From NCBI RefSeq assembly GCF_902635505.1, contig NC_045432.1, forward strand, positions 4,693,762 to 4,757,761: 64,000 nucleotides of DNA, given 5' to 3'. The position numbers and the translations under genes are program-made. Positions 12,701 through 22,970 of the stretch are shown one piece after another. This DNA comes from Sarcophilus harrisii. Its lineage: Eukaryota > Chordata > Mammalia > Dasyuromorphia > Dasyuridae. Positions within the stretch are counted from its first letter, which is position 1; every line of letters begins with the position of its first letter. The notes under the pieces were generated by a model. That model was not told where the DNA came from. It saw nothing but the letters and a program-made list of their open reading frames with translations, and made no database searches.

Positions 12701-15700
12701 CTCAACTTTCCATTTTGAGAACTAAGTTAATCAAAACAAACAAAAAAGAAGTTAAAGAGATGAACAATATTTTTAAAAGTTAGAACTCTGGAGAAAATGG
12801 AATGGTAGAACTGAATGAATGTTCACTCAGTGGTACAGGGCTGCACAAAGCAGAACTGAATGAGCCCAGGAGAGAGGCATGAGATGGGCAAACCAAACAT
12901 GACATTGCCATAATGAGAACCACACAGCGGCTGCTCTAAGGGACTACGGTCCTGGGACAGTATATATCAAGGAACGAAGGGATTACAGCCAAAACTTTCA
13001 TATCCAGCAAGTGAAGGATAACTCTGAACTAAGAGAAGGAATATTCCATGAGCTGCCAGGCTTTCAGGTTTTTGTTGGAAAGACACATATAAGATCCAAG
13101 AGAAACATCCAGTGAGCATCAGGGATGAATTACTAGGGACTCAGTCAGGCGAGACTATGTGTTTCCTATGTGGAGATGTACACCCTATGTCTGTGACTGT
13201 CATTAGTAATTAGTTTGAGAGAAAGCCAGAGGCAGAGAAGAAGATGATGTGATTCTGAAAAGCAAAATGGTGAAGGACAAGTTAAAAGGAATAACTCCAT
13301 TTCACAGATGAGGGGCAAGAGCAGGGAATTAGACAGGTGAGGAGGACTGATGTTTCTGGAAGCCTACTCATATCAGAAATGGGTTAATGAAAGGATGGTA
13401 CATGTACATCTATAAGGGGATAAAGAAATAAGTGGGAATAGGAAGGTTTGTAGATTAGTCATAATGGAAGAAAGAGAGACAAAACAATGGGTAGGGGGAA
13501 GAATAAGGGAGGGATTCTTGGGCAGTATAAGTACTAGCAAGGCCAGGGGGCAGATAGTAATAAAGCAGGGGAGCTGGAAGATAAGAAATAAGAGATGCAC
13601 ACAAAAATAATAACAGTAATCAGGAGCAAAACTTCTTGAAAGATTCAAAGTACAGAAATCTACATTACGTGCCAGTCATGTTAACAACGTCTTAGATGTA
13701 TAGATGTACATATGTATGTGTATACACATTATATATACATATATCTGTACATACATACACACACATATATATATATGCATATACACACACATACTTACTG
13801 CAGCCTGCTTGACTGAATGTGCAAGGGAGGAAAGGTGGAAAAGGATAAAGTAAAAAGTACACAACAGAGAACAAAAGAAAACCTACTAGGAAGAAGACAC
13901 ACAGTTATGAGTATAATGTCCTTCATTATTACATAGGTTTTCTTAAAATGGAATTTTGAACCCTCCCTGCCATTCTGCTATGCAAATGACAGTTTTTTTC
14001 TTTTTTAGCTTCTTTTAAATATTTAAAGTTTTAAACAAAAACTTTTTTTAAAGAAAGATTTGATACACTTGAACATATTTAACATGTATGGGACTACCTG
14101 CTATCTAGGGGAGAGGGTGGGGGGAAGGAGGGGAGAAGGTGGAACAGAAGGTTTTGCAAGGGTCAATGCTGAAAAATTATCCATGGATATGTTTTGTCAA
14201 TAAAAATCTATAATAATAATAATAATAATAAATGAAAGGTTTGGACTGAACTGAGTAGAAGAGATCAAGTCTAAAATAATAAAACTGTGTAGGGAGAGAT
14301 AAAAAAGAGCAAATATTTCATACAAATGAGAAACAAAAGGAAGAACTGATAAGCTGGGGGGAGTCAGATAGTGCAAGAACCTCACTGTTGTTACCAGGAA
14401 GGAAAGAAGAAGTCTTAGAAGGGAGAAGGAGTAGGAGGGCAAGGTGGCAGGAAGAAGTAAAACAGCAACGAAGAGAGAGAGGGCAAATGGGGTGGAGGAG
14501 GAGAGTTGGGAAATTGGAAGGAGGAAAATACAAGCATCAATTTACTCATAAGGCAGAAAGGGAGAACAGACTAAACTGTTGTTTACAACAGTTACAACAG
14601 CTTGTTGCTTTCAAGCAAAAGGAGACATGTGTGTGTGTGTGTGTGTGTGTGTGTACATAATACCTATCATATAAAAATGAGATATGCACAGATAAAATAA
14701 AGAGTAAAAGCAGAATGTATTACATAAGAAAAAACTGGAATGTTAATCGTGATTTTTAATATATTTTCAAAAGGAAGAGAAACAAAAAGAAAACCTCACA
14801 GACAGCAGAATCTCAGAGTTTCAGACACAACTGATCAGCAAATTTAGATGGGGGAGAAAGAAAATGCATTTACAAAAGGGATCAACAAGAAAGTAAAGGT
14901 GAATTCCAAACAGCAGGAGCCAAAGCAAACAGAAAGATTTTTTTAAAAATGTAACCTACTTTCTAACAGGTTCAAATAAAACCCAAAAAGCACTTCATCA
15001 TCATTGTGGCAAGATTTCTGTTAGTTCAGAATGAAGCAAGCTCCCAATGAAAAGAAAAATTAACCTTTTTCCAAGCACAAACCATCCTGAAATGATTCAT
15101 GGTGACCAAAAATTGACTATATTTGCTAGGAATAAAGAGCTGCAACTTTTGAGAAAGATAGCAAAGTAATTTGATTACAGTGCTGTATGAAACATTTGGA
15201 TAGAAAGGTCAGGCTGATTATTTCCTGACAGAACACTAGACTGGGCTACAGCCCATCTGCTAATGCCAATTTGCTTGTATCAAAGGAAATCAGAAGTAGG
15301 CCACAAACAAGGGTTTTAGGAACATTTTAAATCTTATAGAATAAAACTGGTACTTATTTATTTGACTTAAAAATTTTAAGGAAGAAGTTTGGGAGCAAAG
15401 GGAGAAGAATATTGAAGTATTAAACTATTCAAATAAAGGTAGATTGCAAGTTACTTCCCCTTTAGACTACAATGTTTTTGTTTTGGTTTTTGGTTTTTTT
15501 TTGTTTTGTTTTGTTTTTTGAGAGAAAAGGATTCTGTTTTACCTTTCCTTGCATTCTTAGTGCTCAGCATAACACCTGGTAAATAACAGGTGCTTAATAA
15601 ATGTTTATTGATTGATAGTTTATCGATAGTTTCCTCACTTCTTAAGTCCAATAGTCTTTATCCTTCCATTATTTTCCAAAAATTTTGTCACTTGATTGCT

Positions 15701-18700
15701 CCCTCTTCCTATTTCTTCTTTTTTGCCTGTCACATTATTTTGCCATCATTCTCCTACTCCTAATCCTTTTAGTACCTTTCCAGATGTTTCCCATCTCTCT
15801 ACCATTATTTCTCCTATTTTGCTCATTGGCCATTTCCCTAAGTATTTTATTCTCCACGTTCCTGTACTACTTTTTCCTCAAAATCATGGACATCTGTGAC
15901 CTGAGGCACCATCAGCAAAGGCCCCATGCCTGAATGTCACCATCTACACCCTGGCCACCAACCCCCCACCACTCCCCCCATCCCAGGGAATAATGTTAGC
16001 CTGAACACTCCTGGTTTGCTTGCAGAAAAATACCTCTCACCCAGGGTCCTTACACCTCCATCATAGACACAGGAATTGTCACTCCATTTTTATCTCCATC
16101 ACAAGAAGAACATATTTTTCCTCAATTCTTTATGGTTACAGAAAGTGTTCTATTTCTTTTTCAATGTTCTTTCCAATTACAATATTGTAGTCTCTTTGTA
16201 TTAGTGCATATCTTTCAATGATTTTCAACATTCTTTATACTTTATACAAGATATCCTTTGAAATTAATTTTAAACTAAACTACTTACCAACATGTCTTTT
16301 GGAATTTTTTGTTTTCATTCTACTTTTGTGTCTAACTTCGGGCTCTTGGAAATCATCTTTGTCTTCCTCCTTCTTTGGTTCTGGTTGTACAACCACATTA
16401 CCTACAATTTAATAACAATCATGATGCTAATTATGTGAAAACACTGAATCCACCCAGAATATCAGAATTAAAAACAAAGTTTTAAAAACCACTGGATAAA
16501 ATAAAATGACAAGTTTGTTCCAAGATGCTAAGGGACTTCATCACACCCTCTTACAATCTGGAAGTTTCCAAAACCAGAACTGTGATATTCAAAATGAAAT
16601 TCTTGAGAAAAACGCCACAGGAGGAAGGTGGAGCGGTAATATTCTGTTTTTGTTCTTCTTCCCAAACTAAGATTTTAGTGGGAAAAGCCACTCCAAAGAT
16701 TTAGAATTTCCCACGTCCTTTTAGAACCTTAAGCTTTATTCTCCAAGACCAAAGGTTCAGAATATTCCCTGCCCTCTGGCCTAACTTCAAAGCACTGGTA
16801 ACAAACACAGAAAATCAGGTCTCAAGAAGCTCTCATTCTCATCAGTGACAGCACACAAAGGAGAGTGATCTGTAAATCAGACTGTCATTTAGCTTCTGTC
16901 TGTTGTAATGCAGGAGCCAAGTGACAGTGACTGCTGGAGATCCAACCCAGACCTGCAGAATGGATCTCCTCCTGTGAGAGGATGATACAAGGAGACTGAG
17001 AGGCAATTGCTATTCTCTGACCACTCTCTTCTTTCCTCGGCTTCCAATTTATCTCATTCCCAGTCCGCAACACCTGTGTCAGCAAAGGATTCCTTGCAAC
17101 TCCTTCAGATATGATGGAACAGCTGTGGAGGACCTTGGAGAATTGACCTGTCCCTTAACCTCTGTCTGCCTCAGTTTCCTAATTTGTGAAAATAGGGATA
17201 ATGCCAGACAGCTGATGTTGGCCTGAAATTCAAGAGGTATAGTGGGCTTTTGATACATAACTCAAGATGCCATCTGTATATACATGAAAATTAAACCCTT
17301 TAGTGCAGAATACTCACCAAGAGAAATGAAAGGCCCCAAAGCCGAGAAGTAGATGTGCAATATAAATAATAAGCAAGCAAAAAATGAAAGAGACTGAAGA
17401 ACAGAGAGAGGTAGGAAAATGAGTCCAAGAAAAGAGGAGTATCAATTGCAGCATAGAGCTAAAAATAGGATTAGGACTGAGGTGGAGGTTAGAAGGACAA
17501 CTATTAGATTTGGCAGCTCAAGTGCCCTTGGACACTTTGGCAAGAGCATTTAGGTGTCTAGGTCTACAACTGCAGGAAAATAAGGCAAAACCTGAATGAA
17601 GTAGAAGGCCAAAGCCTTGAAGGAAAAAAGAGATGAGCAGGAAGTGAGGCGCCCCTCCCTGCTGAGGTAAGTTCAAAGCTCACGTATATGGCTGACACAC
17701 TCCAAGGTCAGTGTCTAGGTTAACAGTGGGTAGAAAATGAAGATGAATATTAGAAGCAGACCCCAAAGTCAGGAGACAATCCAAGAAGTGGCAAAAAAAG
17801 GTCAAAAGTTCCCCAAGATAAAAGCCAGCAGCTTTTAACTTGAAAACAAAAAAACAAACAAAAAAACATAAAAATCATCTTTAAAAAACCTCCCTATTCC
17901 AAAGCCATTTCAAAAATGACTAATTTGCCAGGTAGTTTAAGTTAAAGGCCTATATACCAAAAAGACTATGAATGTCATATAATGACATGATTTTGAGTAA
18001 GTCATGTTATTTTTTCGTACCTGTTTCCTAATCTGTACTTTCAAGGATTTAGATGAATTCTAAAATCCCTTCTGGCTATGAATCTAGTTCTTCTATGATT
18101 AAAACTTTATGATAATGAAAATTAGTTTTATACAAATAAGACCAAATTTTCTACCCATAACCAGGAGTGTTAACTTTCAAATATGTAAAGAATTATGATA
18201 CAACATACCTTCTGAGAAGCTTTTTGTCACAAGAATATCTGAATTTTCATCTGAATGAAATGGACTGATAGATTCATGTACCGTCTTTCCATCATCAGAG
18301 TCCATATGTTCTTTCCTAAAGAAAATTTAAAATCTATGTTTATACTTAAAACAAGTGAAAGTTTTCAGAAAACTGGCTTCCTTGGTGAGTGTTAATAAAG
18401 TTGATATGAAAATATTTCAAGCAATATTCATATTTCATACCCAACTTAGTACTAACTTGCAGCACTTCATACCTTGCATTTTTCACAAAGATATAGAAGG
18501 AGAAATAGTAGAAAAAAGAGACATAAAGACAGCAGTTAGATGGACAACATCCTTGACATATTTGTACTTTTAAAGTAAATCCACATATTTTGGTCAGAAA
18601 CACTAACTGACCTCTCAGGGCATGATGGCTTCAGTTCTTCAGAATGGCCACTACCCTGAAAAGAAAAACCAAATACAAGTGTCAGTGAATTCACGGTTTT

Positions 18701-20617
18701 TGTTTTTCAAGTGTATACAACTCTTTGTGACCTTCATGTGAGGTTTTCTTGGCAAAGATATTGGAGTGCTTTGCCATTACTTCTCCCACTCATTCTACAT
18801 GGGAGGACACTAAGACAAACAGGGTGAAGTGACTCACCCAGGATTATACCATGAGTAAATTTGTGAGGTCAGATTTGAACTCAGGAAGATAAGATTTTCT
18901 GAATCCAGGCCATTCTGTACTAAGTCACCTAGCTATCCAAAGGTGTTCTTGTTCAGTCATTGTGTCAGACTGTTCATGACATTATCTAACAGATCCCTGA
19001 GTTTACTTCACTAAATTACAGAACAGACTTTCCAATTGTATTGAGATAAGCACAGGAGATAGAAAGAGGCAAAAAGATGGTCCCTGTACTCAAGAAGCTG
19101 ACAAGCTAATAGCAAGATAACAAGCAAATATAATAAATAAGCTATATGCTGGATACATGGGGAAAGTTCACAAAGGGAGACAATGGGATTATGAGGGACT
19201 AGGGAAGGTTCCTGAGAAGGCAGGATTTTAGTTCAGACTTAAAGGAATAGAATCAGTGGCTAGAAATGAGTAAGGAGGGCATTGCAGGGATGGGGAAAAT
19301 TTGGAATAGCCAGAGAAAAAGGGTCTTGTTCAGAGAATGGCCAGGAGGCCAGTGTAACTGTATTATAGAGGGTGATGGGTTTTGAATGGCCAAGCATTTT
19401 GTAGTTGGTCTTGCCACTGTAGTTTATTGATATGGGGTGGGGAGTGGGGGAGCTAAGGAATAGAAAATGACATCATTGAAACTGTGTTTTAGGAAAGTCA
19501 CTGTAATGATTGAAAGATTATTAGAGTGGAGTGGGTAAAAACTTCCATAGTCTAGGTGTGAAATTATAACGAGGGCCTGTACAAGGGGAAAGAAAGGGAG
19601 TATTTGAGAGGGGTTAAGAAGGTAAAATCAATATGCCTGGACAACAACTTGGATATGGAGGGTAAGAGACAGTGAGAAGGTGAGAATGACTTCCTAGTCT
19701 GTAAGCCAGTAAGGTGATAGTATCCTTGTCAGAAACAGGGAAGATAAGAAAAATAATCTTACACATACTAGGTTTAAGATGTCTCCTTCACACGCAATTC
19801 TAGACATGTGAAAGGCAGGTGGAGGTAGAAAGTGAGTTTGCACTTTTGTCACATTATAGAATCTATTGTCAGGAGACATGTTTTTGCTGAGTGCCTGAGC
19901 TCTTCCCATTATTTGCCCTTTTCTTTTGTCCATTTCCCAGTCTCTTCCCTATTTCAACTACACTAATAACTAACTTCAACTAACAGAGTAAGTGCAAGGA
20001 CCCTAAACATCTCATCTATTATTTCTTGGATCAAAGGACTTTTCAGATCTTCTCCCCACTTTTCTCTCTCTTTTCTATTGTTCTTTGTTTACTTATGAAT
20101 AAATTAGCAACCATTAATTTTTAATATTACCCTGTATCCTATTCTCTCATCTAAAAAAGTTTCATCTTTGTCCATGCATATGTTTATCTACAACTTACTA
20201 ATTTGGCTAATATAGTTAGCATTTCTGGAATGGCTGAATTATAGCACTGAAAACAAGCATTTCTGCTTTAACCTATGTCTTATTTGAAATTTTTTTAAAT
20301 TTTATTTTAATATATTTTCTGTCATATTTTGACCTACATTGTTTGTAATAATTTATTCCTTATAATCGTCAGGGACACCATCATACTCCTGAGTCGCCAT
20401 TTTTTCAGTCAGTTAATAATTAATGCCTTATATACTTTATTTTTTAAAAATTTATTTCGTTTTAAAAAACAGACTGATAAAAAAGAAAAACAGAAAAGAA
20501 ATATGAAACAAAATAAAACAATAGAGAACACTGTCATGTGTCCAGCAGAACATCAGGGAGGATTCAAAATATATCCAAAAAATTACCAGTTTAAGAAAGT
20601 GTATGTGTGTATGTATG

Positions 20618-20660
<43 letters not shown>

Positions 20661-21207
20661 ATGTATATACACACACATATATTAGTAGAAGAAATTATAT
20701 TAATAAGTGTCCATCTTTTCTTCACTGCCTTGTTAATTGTTCTTTTGTTCTCTGCTGTGAGCCTTTTTCATTCTTTTTCCCCTTTCAACTTCCTCAATCA
20801 CCCTCAAGCAGGGTATAATTAGGAAAGGATATGTTTACACTTATAAATTATATATTTAAAAGAGAACTTATGTCAATAAACATTTTAATATACACAGAAC
20901 AAGCGTTTATCAGGAAACATGGATTTTTATTACACATAGTATATTGCCTTAATGGTAACTAGGCACGAGTCATATAGAATCTCAGTGGGTTACACGTCAT
21001 AAAAGGCCTTTTTTTTCTCCTGTGGCCAAAGAATTAAGAATCAAAAACACGCCCACCAGTGATTAAAATCCACTTTTCCTTGCCTGGGTCGTTTATTTAG
21101 ATTCATAAAATATTTTACCACAGAATCAGAAATGATGATTTTTTTAATGTTTAAAATTCATTTACAGCCTGAGAAATCATGCTTACCTCACCACTGGGAT
21201 TTTCCAT
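388..21207 (-). CDS. ATRX-like: Divergent ATRX paralogue with full ADD domain (417 codons, 7 coding exons)
   Basis: Seen: seven minus-strand exons (388-1183, 9448-9512, 10594-10700, 16288-16401, 18209-18315, 18612-18655, 21187-21207) with GT/AG junctions join into one frame of 1254 nt. The product matches ATRX from its N-terminal region (MEN start, SDD motif, VVVQPEP, EDKDDF) through the ADD domain at residues about 96-205 and the coiled region after it, to residue 351. Zinc ligands C105, C108, C130, C133, C152, C155, C164, C167, C172, C175, C197 and C200 are all present. Known: in ATRX the ADD domain reads histone H3 unmethylated at K4 and trimethylated at K9, targeting the nuclear remodeller to heterochromatin. 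Identity to human ATRX is roughly 70-75% by eye across ADD, low for such a conserved domain, so this is probably a paralogue such as marsupial Y-linked ATRY. No helicase part is in the window. The last 66 codons come from an LTR. Expression is unproven. Confidence 0.85.
1184..3498. repeat. Intron 7, distal part: old LINE-1 5'/ORF1-region fragment and MIR
   Basis: About 1470-2450 resembles the ORF1 coiled-coil part of marsupial LINE-1 in plus orientation ('cacaaaatcagaaaatatc', 'gtgatgcaagaaaatcatg'), with no long frame left. About 3195-3400 has a MIR core ('tttgggcaagccacttaatg...ttcctcaactgtaa'). 2450-3190 is unassigned. Confidence 0.6.
3499..6514 (+). mobile_element. 5'-truncated young LINE-1 inserted in intron 7
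   Basis: The element starts inside ORF2 just before the reverse transcriptase domain and ends with a marsupial L1 3' UTR and an A-tract (about 6503-6514). The duplicate locus at 49546/49547 reads cttatt directly into gaaact, so that site is empty and dates this insertion after the duplication. No target-site duplication is visible. It lies antisense to the ATRX-like gene. Confidence 0.93.
3540..6092 (+). CDS. LINE-1 ORF2 C-terminal portion: reverse transcriptase, intact frame
   Basis: This 850-codon frame is the reverse transcriptase and C-terminal part of L1 ORF2, which copies L1 RNA into a nicked genomic target. Visible motifs are SPGPDGF (42-48), [17 protein letters not shown] (101-117), IDAEKAFD (171-178), [11 protein letters not shown] (231-241) and the catalytic FADD (272-275). 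A Cys/His cluster ([18 protein letters not shown]) lies near the C terminus. The frame is also open upstream to the element's edge at 3499, so the ATG is an internal Met, not the true start. The endonuclease domain and ORF1 are missing, so it cannot move on its own. The absence of stops over 2.5 kb implies a recent insertion. Confidence 0.93.
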   Translation: MDDYLQKYRLPRLTEEEVNCLNSPISEKEIEQAIKQLPKKKSPGPDGFTCEFYQTFKEQLAPMLYKLFDKIGNEGVLPNSFYDTDMVLIPKPGRLKTEKENYRPISLMNIDAKILNKILAKRLQKIISKIIHYDQVGFIPGMQGWFNIRKTINIIGHVNNQINKNHMIISIDAEKAFDKIQHPFLLKTLESIGINGLFLKIISSIYLKPSVSIICNGDKLQPFPIRSGVKQGCPLSPLLFNIVLETLAIAIRAEKEIKGIRIGNEEAKLSLFADDMMVYLENPRDSAKKLLEIIHNFSKVAGYKINPHKSSAFLYITNKIQQSELQREIPFKVTTDNIKYLGIYLPRENQKLYEQNYRPLFTQIKSDLTNWKNIKCSWIGRANIIKMTILPKLIYLFSAIPIRLPKNYFNDLEKITTKFIWKNKRSRISRELMKKKSNDGGLAVPDLKLYYRAAVTKTIWYWLRNRLVDQWNRLGSRDKTVNKYSNLVFDKPKDPSFWDKNLLFDKNCWENWKLIWQKLGIDPYLTPYTKIRSKWVHDLGIKNEIINKLEEHRIVYLSDLWKGKVFMTKAELEIITDHKIENFDYTKLKSFCTNKTNADKIRREAINWENIFTVKGSDKGLISKIYRELTLIYKKSSHSPIEKWSKDMNRQFSDEEIETISSHMKRCSKSLLIREMQIKTTLRYHYTPVRLAKMTGKNNDDCWRGCGKTGTLMHCWWSCERIQPFWRVVWNYAQKVIKLCIPFDPAVLLLGLYPKEIIKKGKGPVCARMFVAALFVVAKNWKLNGCPSVGEWLNKLWYMNIMEYYCSVRNDQQDDFRKAWRDLHELMLSEMSRTRRSLYTSTTILYDDQF
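6678..6707. repeat. (CA)n microsatellite
   Basis: About fifteen perfect CA units lie just beyond the end of block B. Confidence 0.97.
6715..8483. other. Intronic stretch without recognisable gene; (ACT)n tract inside
   Basis: An imperfect CTA/ACT triplet tract runs from about 7247 to 7360. The rest of intron 7 here shows no conserved frame and no repeat family that I can name. Confidence 0.5.
8484..8915 (+). mobile_element. LINE-1 3' end, older subfamily
   Basis: The remnant encodes the decayed ORF2 C terminus ('ggaatattggtgtgatataa', 'gaactgatgctgagtgaaac') followed by a 3' UTR unlike that of the 3499-6514 copy. It ends in an A-rich tail near 8885-8915. It is heavily 5'-truncated. Confidence 0.75.
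8916..9447. other. Intron sequence, nothing recognised
   Basis: AT-rich intronic sequence between a LINE-1 tail and ATRX-like exon 7. I see no gene or repeat I can name. Confidence 0.5.
9448..9512 (-). CDS. ATRX-like: ATRX-like exon 7 (end of GATA-like finger, linker to PHD)
   Basis: A 65-bp exon flanked by the acceptor 'ccttttttag' and a GTAGGA donor. It encodes [21 protein letters not shown] plus two bases of Arg. The human equivalent is NCFKYYMSDDISRDSDGMDEQC. Both zinc cysteines (C133, C152) are kept. The YYM triplet is reduced to YT, and the acidic end (D214, D217, E218, Q219 in human numbering) is replaced by T, H, K and H. The exon is too short for gene finders but fits between its neighbours in size, phase and order. 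Confidence 0.85.
10594..10700 (-). CDS. ATRX-like: ATRX-like exon 6 (GATA-like zinc finger of ADD)
   Basis: A 107-bp exon with acceptor 'tttgtttag' and donor GTATGT. It encodes GERLHEIV, then [20 protein letters not shown] and ALNVLICK. The human counterpart is [38 protein letters not shown]. The pairs C105/C108 and C130 (with C133 in the next exon) form the GATA-like zinc site. There is one residue fewer than in human (FQKDS becomes YEDS). Confidence 0.88.
10955..11095 (+). repeat. tRNA-derived marsupial SINE, 3' part
   Basis: The sequence includes 'tctgcctcagtttcctcatc', 'aaaccactcca' and 'agagtcagacacaa', matching the 3' half of the common marsupial tRNA-SINE. The tRNA head is missing or decayed. 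Confidence 0.7.
11160..13690 (+). repeat. Degraded LINE-derived sequence in intron 5
   Basis: About 12390-12720 resembles the L1 ORF2 endonuclease region in plus orientation ('aaatatgaatgggata', 'agagacacacacagagtaaa', 'tctgataaagtataagc'). About 12780-13240 has ORF1-like or HAL1-like wording ('ttcatatccagcaagtg', 'gcttttcaggttttt'). No long frame survives. The exact boundaries and the rest of this stretch are uncertain. Confidence 0.45.
13697..13795. repeat. Mixed (TA)/(CA)/(TATG) microsatellite
   Basis: Low-complexity alternating purine-pyrimidine sequence with interrupted AT, AC and ATAC units. Confidence 0.9.
14060..14235 (+). mobile_element. LINE-1 3' terminal fragment
   Basis: A very short L1 copy with the typical end ('catctaggggagagg'-like block, 'gcaagggtcaatgctgaaaa') and a (TAA)n tail at about 14212-14232. 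Confidence 0.85.
14629..14654. repeat. (TG)n microsatellite
   Basis: About thirteen TG units in a purine-rich stretch of intron 5. Confidence 0.95.
15535..15625 (+). repeat. MIR-type SINE tail
   Basis: The wording 'tagtgctcagcataacacctgg' and 'aggtgcttaataaatgttta' is the standard conserved end of MIR-family SINEs. A T/G-rich tract precedes it at 15470-15520. Confidence 0.7.
16288..16401 (-). CDS. ATRX-like: ATRX-like exon 5
   Basis: A 114-bp exon with an excellent GTAAGT donor and acceptor 'ttaaattgtag'. Its product begins [18 protein letters not shown] and continues to an Arg/Lys-rich end (RMKTKNSKR), matching human GTVIVQPEPVLNEDKDDF and the basic stretch just before ADD. The phase is 1 at both ends, matching exons 4 and 6. 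Confidence 0.88.
17050..17215 (+). repeat. MIR fragment
   Basis: The central part 'tctgcctcagtttcctaatt' and 'gggataatgcc' matches the mammalian MIR core. It lies in intron 4 of the ATRX-like gene. Confidence 0.6.
18209..18315 (-). CDS. ATRX-like: ATRX-like exon 4
   Basis: A 107-bp exon with acceptor 'aattttctttag' and donor GTATGT. It encodes an acidic, Ser-rich segment starting [15 protein letters not shown], aligned with the human YVESDDEKPLDDETVNE region. Conservation is weak beyond the SDD motif, as expected for this disordered part of ATRX. Assignment rests on order, phase and flanking exons. Confidence 0.78.
18612..18655 (-). CDS. ATRX-like: ATRX-like exon 3 (44 bp)
   Basis: A short exon with acceptor 'gtttttcttttcag' and donor GTCAGT. 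It encodes [14 protein letters not shown] plus two bases of Arg and joins exon 2 in phase 0 and exon 4 in phase 2. It corresponds to the Ser/Lys-rich segment after MENSKEEG in human ATRX. Sequence similarity alone would be too weak; the frame-compatible splice sites carry the call. Confidence 0.68.
18690..18950 (-). repeat. tRNA-derived marsupial SINE, nearly full length
   Basis: On the minus strand it reads from a decayed 'gatagctaggtgacttagta' head through 'gagttcaaatctgacctcac' and 'gtgagtcacttcaccc' to 'gtcacaaagagttgtataca'. This is the classic marsupial tRNA-SINE layout. It lies in intron 2, just upstream of exon 3. Confidence 0.85.
19020..19720 (+). repeat. Old non-coding interspersed repeat
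   Basis: The text 'ggtccctgtactcaagaagc', 'ggaggccagtgtaactgtat' and 'agtctaggtgtgaaattata' resembles a long non-coding repeat that I recognise from marsupial genomes but cannot name with confidence. No frame survives. Confidence 0.4.
20600..20682. repeat. (TATG)/(TA)n/(CA) microsatellite
   Basis: A run of TATG units, then about twelve TA units, then TATG and CA units. Confidence 0.95.
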
Positions 21208-21241
21208 TGAAAATGATCACTATATTTTCCGCAGAATTTAT
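21187..21241 (-). CDS. ATRX-like: ATRX-like exon 2 with the probable start codon
   Basis: The exon has acceptor 'cttacatctttttgctag' and donor GTAAGC. The ATG at 21207 opens MENPSGE, resembling the internal human MENSKEEG. In-frame TAG and TGA codons lie just upstream of the ATG, so translation cannot start earlier in this exon. Compared with human ATRX, the first roughly 55 residues are therefore missing, unless an alternative upstream exon exists. Confidence 0.72.
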
Positions 21242-21662
21242 CTAGCAAAAAGATGTAAGATCAAAATAAATCAATTCCCGTTATCAATGACTTCAACAAA
21301 AGAAAATAAACATAAAAATAGGACGTTTTACAAGTAAAGTCAATGAAACGGTTAAAGAGCAATTGATTCCAATAATATAAAAACCGAAAAATGTAACAAA
21401 TACTGTCGAGGAGAATCAAATAATATGGCATTTTCTATTTCAAGAAAGATACTTACTAAACTAACTCTAAATGGTTGAGGAAAAGCAAGAAGTAAATGAG
21501 GGCGAATCTAAGCGGGAAAAGCCGCAAATGACGCACTGAAAATGAAAGGAAAATTCTTCAGGAAAACATCAAGAGGATTTATTTTCACTAATTAACTAAA
21601 GGGAACGAGACTCCGTGAACACGAAAAGGAAAACACACGTCTCTAAAGGCAGAAATATTTAC

Positions 21663-21760
21663 CTCAGGGGCTGGAGCTAAGGAGACGCCAACTTACTTTG
21701 GGAGAGATGGGACCCACCCACCGAGCAACCGGAACGGGCGAAGATGATTGGACAACGAAT
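21663..21760 (-). other. ATRX-like: Untranslated first exon of the ATRX-like gene (5' edge approximate)
   Basis: A possible donor (CTGAG then GTAAAT) ends the exon at 21663. A stronger one (CAAA then GTAAGT) would end it at 21697. Either would splice to exon 2 across an intron of about 0.42 kb. No frame connects to exon 2, so it is taken as 5' untranslated. The transcription start cannot be fixed from sequence. Confidence 0.5.
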
Positions 21761-21850
21761 AAGCCAATCATCGAGACCGGAGAGTCTTGAGAACACACCA
21801 GGACTCTGGGATTGGTCGTTACCATAGAAACCGAGTTCTGCTTCCTCTTC
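21700..21850 (-). promoter_or_regulatory. CCAAT/X-box promoter region of the ATRX-like gene
   Basis: The stretch is richer in CpG than its surroundings. It holds two CCAAT boxes on the minus strand (ATTGG on the plus strand at 21748 and 21811, approximately). A near-consensus RFX X-box, gttaccatagaaac, lies at 21818-21831, a few bases from the second CCAAT box. It sits directly upstream of the inferred first exon. Activity is inferred only. Confidence 0.5.
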
Positions 21851-22074
21851 ACTCTTCCCCCTCCCTTCTCACTGTCTCTTCCTGTTCTCTCTGATTCCCT
21901 CCTAATTCCCTCCCCCTTGTCTCTCATTTTCCCCTCTCCCTTTCCTGTCTCTCACTCTTGAACCCTATTTCCCCCTTATGCTTTTCATCCTTCCTCTTTT
22001 TTCCCCGTTGCAATGCTATTGGTCCTTTTAAAACTTTAGTCGGAATCATCATTGATGCACATGGAATTGCACAT

Positions 22075-22240
22075 ATTTAGCCCATATCAGATCACTTCCT
22101 GACTAGGGAGCAGAGAGTGTAGGGTAGGTAGGGAGAAAAACTTGGAACTTGCAAAGGTGAATGTTGAAAACTATCATTGTATATACTTGGAAAATTAAAA
22201 TACTATAATAACAAAATAAATTTGATTTTTAAAAATCACC
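22075..22240 (+). mobile_element. LINE-1 3' terminal fragment, alternative 3' UTR subfamily
   Basis: The sequence 'gggagaaaaacttggaactt' and 'atgttgaaaactatcattgt' with an A-rich end matches a second L1 3' end type, also seen at 55260-55370 and 60200-60310. Confidence 0.65.
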
Positions 22241-22507
22241 ATTGAATCTTTACTCCAAATAGTCAAATAATTGCTAAATTTAGTTCCATGTCATCCCTTA
22301 GCCATCCTGACTTAGCCAGGATCATTCAGATAGTAATAAAGCAACATTCTAATAAGTTTTTATACCTTATGTTCGATTTCCTGTCCCTGAACCTTTGCAC
22401 AGATCTGAAAAAATGGTTATTTTGTGCCTCAAAATTTCTATCTCCCATCAAAATTCACCTGAAGTACGTCTGTCTCGCTGGGATGCGAGGGAAGTAATTG
22501 CCAAAGC

Positions 22508-22556
22508 AGCAATAGTAGCAGTGGTGGTGGTAGTAGTACTAGTAGTAGTAGTCACG
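22508..22556. repeat. (AGT/GGT)n triplet tract
   Basis: Imperfect AGT and GGT triplets, about sixteen units. Confidence 0.9.
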
Positions 22557-22970
22557 ATGAGAGTGAACTCTGTATGACCTGAGTGAGCCCTATAAAATTA
22601 TATAAAATCACCACAAAACATGTCCCCTTTGATCTACAAACCCAAATGGTCTCACATCCTCTCAGAGCAAGATAAGCTTTCTTGTCAGGAAGTCACAACC
22701 CCAGGCAAGATTTCACATTCAGTTGAGAATTATCAAACTTCCCTTAGACTCATACATAAAATGGGTCTTCAAAAATGATTCTTTGCAGGTCAATTCTCTC
22801 TTGAGAATGATAGGCCCACCAAGAGAATCCTTTTCAGTGTTTCTTTACCAATAATGCTTTTTTTTTTACCATAGCCTCTGGGTTTAGCGAATTCTTTCGC
22901 TCAGAACACGAGTCTTGGAGAGAAGGAACCTCACCCATTCCTGCCTAACCTCCTCATAGTACACCCTTAT

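Noticed and set aside
20329-20822. Frames rich in Tyr/Ile/Val repeats
   Set aside because: They run through the TA/TATG microsatellite.
388-21207. Ordinary X-linked ATRX
   Set aside because: ADD is far more diverged than expected between mammalian ATRX orthologues, the N terminus is shortened and the long exon is truncated; but the downstream region outside the window could change this view.
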